DNA of 64,000 nucleotides, from NCBI RefSeq assembly GCF_001584165.1, contig NZ_CP013233.1, positions 2,054,620 to 2,118,619 of the forward strand, given 5' to 3'. Below, piece after piece: positions 27,048 through 34,321 of this stretch (positions are counted from its first letter, which is position 1; every line of letters starts with the position of its first letter). The notes under the pieces are model-generated. The model was not told where the DNA came from. It ran no database searches and saw only the letters and a program-made list of their open reading frames with translations. This DNA is from Collimonas arenae (GTDB lineage: Bacteria > Pseudomonadota > Gammaproteobacteria > Burkholderiales > Burkholderiaceae_D). The translations under genes were made by a program, and so were the position numbers.

Positions 27048-27338
27048 TTTTGATCCCCTGAGGTTTTTTGCAAGGGCAATGCACTCGTTGGTGACGGCGC
27101 GCTTGCCGATGGATTTAGGTAGGATTACCTGGCGGCAATGATAACAAAGTCGGCAGAAAACCCAACATAAATATTGGTTATTAGCAATTTTGTGGGGCAT
27201 CCTGGCGCTTTGACCGCCTCGGTTTTGAAGCGTCCGCTATTCTGATTCAATCCACAACTTCCTTGATATTTATCAAAAGAAATAGTTGCTCTTCGCGCTA
27301 CGCTCCGCCATTCATTTATTTCACCCGGCATATTAGCG

Positions 27339-28139
27339 ATGGCAATAGAACTTTTTAACGATGGGCGGCACGCATGCACGATGTTTTCGGATCTGGTCGA
27401 GGAAGACGACGGCGAGGTGGTTCAGACTAACCAGTTTTTCATTGTTGACCACGGCCAAGGCGCATTGATCGATCCGGGTGGGCAAATGACATATAACGAA
27501 CTGTTCATCGCGCTCAGTCGCTATTTCCCGCCGAAGGAATTGAAATACATCCTTGCCTCGCATGCCGACCCCGACATCGTCGCCTCCGTCGGACGCTGGC
27601 TGACCGGATCGACATGCCGGATCGTCATATCCAGACTTTGGTCGCGTTTTATCCCGCATTTTTGCCCAGCCGGAAAAACCGCCGGCCGCATCATTTCGAT
27701 TCCCGACGAGGGGCTCAAGATTCCGCTCGGGCATAGCCATATCCTTGCGCTGCCAGCGCATTTCCTGCATTCAGAAGGTAATTTCCAGTTTTACGATCCA
27801 CTCAGCAAGATATTGTTTTCCGGCGACCTCGGAGCATCAATGGTCAGTAATACCGATGCCGCTGAGCCGGTTGCCGATTTCGCCGCACATGTGCCGCGGA
27901 TGCTGTCTTTCCATCGTCGCTACATGAGCGGCAATCGCGCCTGCCGGCTGTGGGCCGCGATGGCGCGGCAAATCGATATCCAGTGCATCGTGCCGCAGCA
28001 TGGCTGCATGTTCAAAGGGGCGGAGATGGTCGCTCGTTTCATCGACTGGGTCGAACAGCTTGATTGCGGAATTGATTTGCTATCTGAGCGTCACTATAGC
28101 TTGCCGACAAGCTGGTTGCAGCCCACCAGCGAGGGTTGA
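27339..28139 (+). CDS. Metallo-beta-lactamase-fold di-iron (ODP-type) protein
   Basis: This 266-aa protein resembles the oxygen-binding di-iron ODP group and the catalytic half of flavodiiron proteins, without a flavodoxin domain. Candidate metal ligands are in order: SHADPD (His, Asp, Asp; about residues 82-87), HFLHSEGNF (His near 146), SGDLGA (Asp near 164) and VPQHGC (His near 225). Members of this group have been linked to oxygen sensing in chemotaxis; here no chemotaxis gene is adjacent. It faces the DUF805 gene across a 291-bp divergent gap in which I see no clear promoter. Confidence 0.82.
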   Translation: MAIELFNDGRHACTMFSDLVEEDDGEVVQTNQFFIVDHGQGALIDPGGQMTYNELFIALSRYFPPKELKYILASHADPDIVASVGRWLTGSTCRIVISRLWSRFIPHFCPAGKTAGRIISIPDEGLKIPLGHSHILALPAHFLHSEGNFQFYDPLSKILFSGDLGASMVSNTDAAEPVADFAAHVPRMLSFHRRYMSGNRACRLWAAMARQIDIQCIVPQHGCMFKGAEMVARFIDWVEQLDCGIDLLSERHYSLPTSWLQPTSEG

Positions 28140-28211
28140 CGCTTGCGTCGCGGCATTCGCAATTCAGTTCGCCCGTGCTAGGATTCCTGTAGAACCGCTT
28201 TGGAGGTATGC

Positions 28212-28472
28212 ATGACGACTCTTGTTGCCGGACCAAGCTTGACAGCCAGCGGCGACCTCTCCTTTACCGCCGGACTGGCGGACGGCAGGAAGCAGCAGTT
28301 TCAGATGTCGAAGGCAGTTTTATATGAGTATTTTGGCGCCAAGGACGGTTCAGCAACTGAATTGATTTGCGCTTTCGGTTACGGTGTTGATCGCATTCTT
28401 GATGTCGCTGAAAGTAAGCATTGCCGGGATACCGATGGACTGATTTTGATCGAGTGTTCCGATTTTCAATAG
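28212..28472 (+). CDS. Small DUF1488-like protein
   Basis: This 86-aa protein has the size and general pattern of DUF1488 (FSFTAGL-type start, a VLYEYFGA helix, AFGYGVDRILDVAESKH near the end). No function is known. The ATG at 28212 follows TGGAGG by 5 bp; a TTG four codons earlier is inside the ribosome-binding site and is rejected. A short GAAGGG/CCCTTC hairpin (28479-28493) follows without T's. Confidence 0.68.
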   Translation: MTTLVAGPSLTASGDLSFTAGLADGRKQQFQMSKAVLYEYFGAKDGSATELICAFGYGVDRILDVAESKHCRDTDGLILIECSDFQ

Positions 28473-28794
28473 CGCTTGGAAGGGCTGCCCTTCGTGATCG
28501 CTTAATTCGCATTTTGTATCATCCTGCACAGAAACGCCCCTCCCGATTCCCCGATTCCCCAGACTGCCAGTCTCACCGAGGTTAACGCATCGACATTTTT
28601 GGGTGCGTGTATAAATTTCCACATGGAAATAAAAAACACAAGTCAATCAACATAAACGCGCGCATAATAAATTGCCGTGTAGAAATAAATGTAGATATTG
28701 CAATCTAATGCGCGACTGAGTATGTGAATGCTGCAAGCGGATGATCCGTTCCATGAGCGGGTCGATGACAAAGCACATATATGGAGGGGGCATT
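28473..28794. other. AT-rich leader region of the autotransporter gene
   Basis: These 322 bp hold no gene. The centre is AT-rich and contains the palindrome ATTTCCA-CA-TGGAAAT (28615-28630). The autotransporter promoter is expected here, but I cannot fix its boxes with confidence. Confidence 0.5.
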
Positions 28795-31653
28795 ATGGGC
28801 AAAGAGCAATCCACCCGGAGATCGCTATCAATTGTCTCTGTTGCAGTAATGGCAATGATCTCGGGTTGCGGTGGTGGTGGAGGAGGTAGCAGCAATCCAA
28901 ATCCAGCTTCCCCGGTCACCCCAAGCATCCCGCCGACAACCAGTCCTCCTACACCCAGCAGCAGTGGCAATTCTGCCTCTGTGATACCTCCGGTAGTGTC
29001 GGCGCTACTGAATGTTGCAGATCCCAGCAATGCCGGCGCCGCACGTGCGCAAGGCTACACCGGCGCTGGCGTCACCGTCGGCGTGATCGACACAGACTTC
29101 CAGGTTGATAGCACGCAGCTGGCCGGGCGCATCGTCAAGACGGTGTACAGTCCAAACGGTGCCAACGGCAATACCCACGGCACCGAGGTGGCGGAAGTAT
29201 TGGCAGGCAGCACGCTTGGTGTTGCGCCCGGGGTGTTCATACAAGGCGCTGCCGCCGGCATCAGCGGCGACAACCTGTTGATCAATAGCCAGATGTATCA
29301 GGATCTGTTCACCAAGGGTGTGCGCATATTCAATCAGTCGAGTGGCATCAGTGCCAACGGCGCCACGATATCGCAAGCACAAGGGCTGTACAACCTGTAC
29401 CAGCCGTATGTCGCTCAGAAGGGCTTGTTCATCTGGTCGACCGGCAATGACGGCAGCAGTCAACCCACTCTGAACGCCAACCTGCCGACGCTCTTTGCCG
29501 ACTTGCAAACCGGCTGGATCGCCGTCACCGCCGTCAATGGTGCCGGCGGCAGCAGCGGTTATGCAGCCAGCGACACCGTACCTGGTGTGATCTCCAGCTA
29601 CGCCAACCGTTGCGGCCTGGCCGCCAACTGGTGTCTGGCCGCAGCAGGTGATTTCGTCTCCAATGTCGCCGGCGGCCGCGTCTATGGCACTTCGTTCGCC
29701 GCGCCGGCCGTCACCGCCGCCGCTGCCATGGTGCAGCAAGCTTATCCCTGGATGAATGCGGACCTGATCCGCCAGACCATCCTGTCGACCGCCACCGACA
29801 TGCACGATACGGCCACCTACGGCTGGGGCCTGCTCAATGCCAGCAAGGCCGTCAACGGTCCGGCGCTGTTTGATCGGCGGCTGGCGTTGGGGCCGACGGT
29901 TACTATCAATTTCGACAACGCCGCGTCGACATTCAAGAACGATATCGGCGGCGATGCCGGCCTTAGCAAGGGCGGCAGCGGCCAACTGACGCTGGCCGGC
30001 AACAACACCTATTCGGGCGACAGCACGATCCAGGGCGGCAGCCTGAACATCACCGGTTCGGTGGCCTCCAATGTCAACGTCAGCGCACTCGGTAACCTGG
30101 CCGGCGCCGGTGGCCGCATCCACGGCAACGTCCTCAACAGCGGCCGGGTCAGCAACAGCGGCGCCGGCTTGAGCATCGACGGCAATTACGTCGCAACGCC
30201 CAATGCGGTGCTGGCCAATCAACTGAACAGCACCTTGACAGTGGGCGGCAATGCCGTGCTCGGCAATTCGCATCTGGTCGCCACCACGCCGGGTGGCACG
30301 ACTGATCCGTCTGGCTATGTCACCCAGCAGGTGGGGGTGACCGGCAAAGTGATCACGGCGGCGGGCGGTGTCAGCGGCCAATTCGCCGACCTCAGCTTCG
30401 AGGCCGATGGCGTCAGCTTTGCGCCAGGCGTGTTCATCGCCGCGACATTGCAATATCAACCCAAGGAAGTCGACCTGCACATCGCCCGCACCAATGTCGC
30501 GGCGCTGGCCACCGCCAGCTTTGGCGCAGACGCCACCCGCAACAACGCCGGGCAGAATCTGGAGGCGGCATTGCAGGCGGCTGACCAGATGGTCGCCAGC
30601 GGCAATACCGGCGGCGCCAACGGCCAGTTCCTGGCCAGTGCTTCGGCCTTGCAGAAGACCGCCAGCATCGCTGCCGCCGCACAGACCCTCGATAGCCTGT
30701 CAGGCCAGGTGCATGCCTCGGCGCAGGCACTGACGTTCCAGCAATCGCAGGCGATCAACCGTGATCTGGGCAACCGCTTGTCGGCGCTGGGCAGCCAGGC
30801 CGACAGTCATGATGGCACGGGTCTGTGGGTCAGCGCGCTGGGGGCATCCGGCAAGCTCAGCGAGGACGGTTTTGCCACTGGCGACACCACGCTGTGGGGC
30901 GGGCAGTTCGGTGTCGACACCCATCTCGGCAGCAACACCATCGTCGGTGCCGCGCTGGCGTATTCGGATGGTCGGGCCAGTTTCGACCGCCTGGGCGGCC
31001 AATCGAAGAGCCACAATACCGGCGTCTCGCTGTACGGCCGGCAAGCCCTCGGCACCAACGGCTGGTATTTGTCCGGCCGTGCTGGCGTCGCCAGCGTCGA
31101 CAGTACGGTGACGCGCGATGCGCTGATCGGCAATACGGTCCAGAGCCTGAATGCCGGACACACCGATCAGATCTGGTCGTTCTATGGCGAAAGCGGCTAT
31201 GTGCTGCCGTTATCGGACAGCACCCGCTTGACGCCTTACGCAGGGCTGTCATACGACCGTCTCAAGCGCGGCGGCTTCACCGAGAACGGCGGCGCATTCG
31301 GTTTGACGGCGGACAGCCAGGCGTACCGGCAGACTGCGGCGCTGCTGGGATTGCGTGGCGATGCGGCATTTCAATGGTCGGGCGGGCGCAGCGTGTTGCA
31401 GGGCTACGCAGCGTGGCAACATGCGTTCACCGATGGCAGCCTGGATTTCAAGGCGGCCTTTGTGGGCGCGCCGGCGGCTGGCTTCACGGTGCAGGGGATT
31501 GGTTTGGCGCGCAATTCCGGCTGGGTCGGACTGGGTTTGAGCACCGATGTCGACAAGCGCTGGGGCTGGTATCTCAACTACGACCTGCAGTTCGGCAGGG
31601 GCGGGATGGGGAACAATGTGGTGGCGCTGGGGTTGCGCTTCAAGCTGGACTAA
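28795..31653 (+). CDS. Lipoprotein-type subtilase autotransporter
   Basis: This 952-aa surface protein joins a serine protease passenger to a type Va autotransporter pore. The signal peptide ends in a lipobox ISGC (Cys25), followed by a Gly run and a Pro/Thr/Ser linker. The S8 subtilase triad is Asp99 (GVIDTDF), His128 (NTHGTEVA) and Ser300 (GTSFAAPAV). Passenger-helix repeats of the LTLAGNNTYSGDSTIQGGSL type follow (about 395-430), then a linker and a C-terminal beta-barrel (about 680-952) ending in ALGLRFKLD. The lipid-anchored subtilase autotransporter plan recalls NalP of Neisseria. The ATG at 28795 is chosen for its strong GGAGGGGG ribosome-binding site; earlier in-frame ATGs lack one. 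Confidence 0.92.
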   Translation: MGKEQSTRRSLSIVSVAVMAMISGCGGGGGGSSNPNPASPVTPSIPPTTSPPTPSSSGNSASVIPPVVSALLNVADPSNAGAARAQGYTGAGVTVGVIDTDFQVDSTQLAGRIVKTVYSPNGANGNTHGTEVAEVLAGSTLGVAPGVFIQGAAAGISGDNLLINSQMYQDLFTKGVRIFNQSSGISANGATISQAQGLYNLYQPYVAQKGLFIWSTGNDGSSQPTLNANLPTLFADLQTGWIAVTAVNGAGGSSGYAASDTVPGVISSYANRCGLAANWCLAAAGDFVSNVAGGRVYGTSFAAPAVTAAAAMVQQAYPWMNADLIRQTILSTATDMHDTATYGWGLLNASKAVNGPALFDRRLALGPTVTINFDNAASTFKNDIGGDAGLSKGGSGQLTLAGNNTYSGDSTIQGGSLNITGSVASNVNVSALGNLAGAGGRIHGNVLNSGRVSNSGAGLSIDGNYVATPNAVLANQLNSTLTVGGNAVLGNSHLVATTPGGTTDPSGYVTQQVGVTGKVITAAGGVSGQFADLSFEADGVSFAPGVFIAATLQYQPKEVDLHIARTNVAALATASFGADATRNNAGQNLEAALQAADQMVASGNTGGANGQFLASASALQKTASIAAAAQTLDSLSGQVHASAQALTFQQSQAINRDLGNRLSALGSQADSHDGTGLWVSALGASGKLSEDGFATGDTTLWGGQFGVDTHLGSNTIVGAALAYSDGRASFDRLGGQSKSHNTGVSLYGRQALGTNGWYLSGRAGVASVDSTVTRDALIGNTVQSLNAGHTDQIWSFYGESGYVLPLSDSTRLTPYAGLSYDRLKRGGFTENGGAFGLTADSQAYRQTAALLGLRGDAAFQWSGGRSVLQGYAAWQHAFTDGSLDFKAAFVGAPAAGFTVQGIGLARNSGWVGLGLSTDVDKRWGWYLNYDLQFGRGGMGNNVVALGLRFKLD

Positions 31654-31752
31654 ATCGGATCACGACTGTCATCGACAGAAAACTGTTTCAGTCTGCCGAA
31701 GCAGTACCGCATCCGTCGATGGCAGCCGTTTTGGTGGCGGCGTGTCCGGTAA

Positions 31753-32001
31753 TTACATCGTATTGCCGGCTACGGTATCGTCCTGGCTAGGCAGCGACGG
31801 CGGTGCTTCGGCTTCCATTGCCGGGGCCGGTTTCATGACGCGCTTCTTTCCCATCAGGCCGAGGTCTGCTCCGGTAATGCCGTATTCGTTCATCTTGGCC
31901 TTGATCTCGGCAATGACACCGGCGATTTCCGCCTGGCGCAATTCTTCCGCTTGCTTTCTCAACTGTTCGATTTGTGCTTGCAGTTCTTTATAGGTGGTCA
32001 T
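31753..32001 (-). CDS. H-NS-like protein lacking the DNA-binding motif
   Basis: This 82-aa protein matches the N-terminal part of betaproteobacterial H-NS/BpH3 proteins: the coiled-coil oligomerisation helix (YKELQAQIEQLRKQAEELRQ), then IAEIKAKMNEYGITGADLGL and a basic MGKKRV. The C-terminal DNA-contact block of the family (YRDPxTGxTWxGRG) is absent: the protein ends in an acidic, Pro-rich tail. None of the three frames over the next 75 bp restores that block. It could oligomerise with full H-NS and antagonise it, as truncated H-NS forms do elsewhere; that is inference. It is convergent with the autotransporter gene. Confidence 0.75.
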   Translation of the reverse strand: MTTYKELQAQIEQLRKQAEELRQAEIAGVIAEIKAKMNEYGITGADLGLMGKKRVMKPAPAMEAEAPPSLPSQDDTVAGNTM

Positions 32002-32210
32002 TTCTGTTGCTTTCTCTCTGCGGTTTGGACGCGCAAGTATACCGTAAGCGAGGATTTGCATGGATTGCGCCATTGCCGCTGGATTGATACACACTGTTGC
32101 AAACATTACTGAATTGTATCGGCCATTTTTCCTGCGCTTCCTATAGTGAATACAGGGAGATGGAACCTGTTGCCGTGTTGCTGGCGGTACGTAAGGTAAA
32201 AGGTGCAGCC

Positions 32211-32618
32211 ATGAAGAAGTCGATGATATTGTTGTGTGCGGAAGTCGCGCTGATACTGGCTTCGGTCAGCGGTGCTGCATTGGCTCAGCACGGAGGATTC
32301 CACGGTGGGCACGGTGGTTTTCATGGCGGCTTTCATGGAGGTGCAGCCGGCATGCAAGCCGGTAGCGGTTCCCACTTCTATGCGCGCCACGGATTCCGGC
32401 GATTCCGCGATTTTCGCGGATTTGGCTTGTTCGTCGTAGGCGGTCCTTTATTCTGGTCGCCGTACTATTACGATCCAGCATATTTTTATCCGGACGGTAC
32501 TTTGTATATTGCACCTGACAGCAACTACAGCTTTTACTGCAATAACCCCGTCGGATATTATCCGGATGTGCCAAGTTGCCCCAGCGGCTGGTTGCGGGTA
32601 GTGCCGGCAGAGCCTTGA
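32211..32618 (+). CDS. Small secreted Gly/His-rich protein
   Basis: This 135-aa protein has a signal peptide (MKKSMILLCAEVALILASVS, cleavage after ALA before QHGG). The mature N-terminus repeats the units GGF-HGG-HGGF-HGGF-HGG, which could bind metal; the C-terminal half is aromatic and Tyr-rich (SPYYYDPAYFYPDGTLY) with two cysteines in the CNNPVGYYPDVPSCPSGW block seen in small secreted proteobacterial proteins. The ATG at 32211 is chosen because the signal peptide begins there, preceded by AAGGTG. Function unknown. Confidence 0.78.
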   Translation: MKKSMILLCAEVALILASVSGAALAQHGGFHGGHGGFHGGFHGGAAGMQAGSGSHFYARHGFRRFRDFRGFGLFVVGGPLFWSPYYYDPAYFYPDGTLYIAPDSNYSFYCNNPVGYYPDVPSCPSGWLRVVPAEP

Positions 32619-32817
32619 CTGAAAAAAGACGATCGCTCCCAACGGTCGAGCCAGGCATGCGAACAAACGCTATCCATCGGATAGCGTTTGTTTTTGTGGT
32701 GCGACGACGTATCGCGCCAGGATGGGCGTCATATTTTTGCCAGACATCTTGCTGCCGATTAACAGGGCGCGTACCATGAAGCGGCAAATCATTCGACTTC
32801 CCATCTCGGAGAAATAC

Positions 32818-33132
32818 ATGTCAATTCACATGATTGAAGCGGTTCGTTTTAACGTTGCGGGTGATCGGGTTGAAGAAGTACGCTGGGGACGGGCAAAATC
32901 GAGGGACGACGGTTCTATCGGATGGGAACACAAGACTTCCGAGCAGGATGTCAGCCTGGTGGTAGATGCGCTGCACTTCGGTGATGAGGTTGCCACCGCA
33001 TTTTCGGTGGATGGGAAAATAGTGCGCGGCCCCAGCATCGGCCTGGTGATTTACGAACATGGCATCGAGGGCATCGATATTGTCGATCGCTCTGGATCCG
33101 GGCGAACGCTGGCCGACCTGCCACGCTTCTAA
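32818..33132 (+). CDS. Small DUF3892-like protein
   Basis: This 104-aa cytoplasmic protein (IEAVRFNVAGDRVEEVRWG, VVDALHFGDEVATAF, GIEGIDIVD) has a beta-rich pattern similar to DUF3892 proteins, whose role is unknown. GGAG lies 7 bp before the ATG at 32818; in-frame ATGs upstream lack a ribosome-binding site. It sits alone between two small secreted-protein genes. Confidence 0.65.
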   Translation: MSIHMIEAVRFNVAGDRVEEVRWGRAKSRDDGSIGWEHKTSEQDVSLVVDALHFGDEVATAFSVDGKIVRGPSIGLVIYEHGIEGIDIVDRSGSGRTLADLPRF

Positions 33133-33168
33133 TTTTTCGCGGCCAGAAAGTCTGTAGCGCGGATTGGA

Positions 33169-33489
33169 TCAAAAACTGGTGGCAGGCATTGAGGGGCGCG
33201 TCGCAGCGTTATCCGTTGGCGGCACTGCCTCGCCGTGGTTTTCGCGCCATTGCTGGCGTTGCCACTCTAATTCGCTCCATTGATCAGTACGTCGCTTGTC
33301 CCACTCATTCCGTTCGCGCCAGGTAAGCGGAGCGATAACGGTAGATGTCGGATGGAGCAATGGCGCCGGATGAAACACCGGGCCAAACAAGGGTGGCGGA
33401 GCAAAAGTTTGCGCTTGTCCGGCAATCACGTAACTTGGCAGGGCTGCGGCGACAATGCCAAGCAGCAATACCAACAGTATCTTCCTCAT
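33169..33489 (-). CDS. Small secreted Pro/Trp-rich protein
   Basis: This 106-aa protein has a clear signal peptide (MRKILLVLLLGIVAAALPSY, cleavage after VIAG or AGQA). The mature part is Pro-rich, then charged and Trp-rich (WRERNEWDKRRTDQWSELEW). A GGGGGC ribosome-binding site precedes the ATG. No family is recognised. Confidence 0.62.
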   Translation of the reverse strand: MRKILLVLLLGIVAAALPSYVIAGQAQTFAPPPLFGPVFHPAPLLHPTSTVIAPLTWRERNEWDKRRTDQWSELEWQRQQWRENHGEAVPPTDNAATRPSMPATSF

Positions 33490-33809
33490 GTTGCCCCCGA
33501 TTCATGTGAGCAAAAGCCTGCGGCGACCACGTCGCTTCCGCTTCATTCTAGGAAACAAAGCTCGTCGAAGCTAGGGCCTGTTGGCATTCAATTTGGGCTT
33601 GCCAACAGGCCCTATGGAAAATCGCTATGGTGAGGGTCGGTTGAGATAACGGGCGGTATCGAAGCAGCCGATAAGTTCTATGCTGATTGGCGTAGCATCA
33701 CTGTCTTTCGACGTATTAGCATTGATGCTTGGCATGTTTCGGCATGACTACGCGAAGGCTTTTGCGTTTTTGGCATTTCGGGCCTAGGGTTTTAGGTAAG
33801 CAGCTATCC
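33490..33809. other. Gene-free region with a long inverted repeat
   Basis: These 320 bp hold no convincing gene. The main feature is the 15-bp inverted repeat at 33572-33614. A region before 33810 should carry the promoter of the DUF1178 gene; no clear boxes were found. Confidence 0.5.
33572..33614. repeat. 15-bp perfect inverted repeat (TAGGGCCTGTTGGCA)
   Basis: TAGGGCCTGTTGGCA (33572-33586) and its exact reverse complement TGCCAACAGGCCCTA (33600-33614) flank a 13-nt spacer. No T-run follows on either strand, so a terminator is unlikely. It could be a copy of a dispersed repeat or a remnant of a small mobile element; one copy was seen in this window. Confidence 0.75.
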
Positions 33810-34262
33810 ATGAAAGTCTACAATTTATCTTGTGAGCAACAGCATCGCTTCGAGGGTTGGTTTGCCTCGGAAGATGATTTTCTGTCGCAATCGGAACGGC
33901 AACAGATCAGTTGCCCGGTGTGCGACAGTCTGAAGGTAAGCAAACTGCCTTCCGCGCCTCATCTGAATCTGTCGAACTCTAGGGAAACTGCTTCCGTTAC
34001 AGCGCGTGAGCAATCGGGAGCGCTGTCGGCGATGGCGCCGTTGCAGCAGCAACTGGCGGAAATGGTGCGTCAGGTAGTGGAAAACACCGAGGATGTTGGC
34101 GAGCGTTTCACAGAGGAGGCACGGCGTATTCACTACAATGAAGTGCCAGCATACGGGATTCGCGGCACTGCCTCTGCTGAGCAGCGAGAGGAGCTGGCGG
34201 AAGAGGGCATCGACGTTTTTCAACTGCCGATAGCATTGCCTGGCAAGCAATCGCTGCAATAA
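33810..34262 (+). CDS. DUF1178 family protein
   Basis: This 150-aa protein belongs to DUF1178, small proteins common in alpha- and betaproteobacteria. The N-terminus is a zinc-ribbon-like start (YNLSCEQQHRFEGWFAS, then CPVCDS: Cys pairs suited to bind zinc), and the C-terminal helix carries the family's VGERFTEEARRIHYNEVP. The ATG at 33810 begins the conserved sequence. The function is unknown. Its stop codon overlaps the terminator hairpin region of the convergent spoT gene. Confidence 0.88.
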   Translation: MKVYNLSCEQQHRFEGWFASEDDFLSQSERQQISCPVCDSLKVSKLPSAPHLNLSNSRETASVTAREQSGALSAMAPLQQQLAEMVRQVVENTEDVGERFTEEARRIHYNEVPAYGIRGTASAEQREELAEEGIDVFQLPIALPGKQSLQ

Positions 34263-34288
34263 AAAACGGCCGGTGCTGACCGGCCGTT
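34261..34288 (-). terminator. Intrinsic terminator of spoT
   Basis: On the minus strand AACGGCCGGT-CAGC-ACCGGCCGTT is followed by TTTT, a textbook Rho-independent terminator 34 bp after the spoT stop. It overlaps the last base pairs of the convergent DUF1178 gene and could serve that gene less efficiently (no T-run on the plus strand). Confidence 0.88.
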
Positions 34289-34321
34289 ATCCTGTTATTC
34301 AGTCAAATTGCCTGTGAGCAG

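Noticed and set aside
29005..30480. 491-aa open frame on the minus strand
   Set aside because: It is antisense to the repetitive, GC-rich autotransporter passenger; no domain or start signal.
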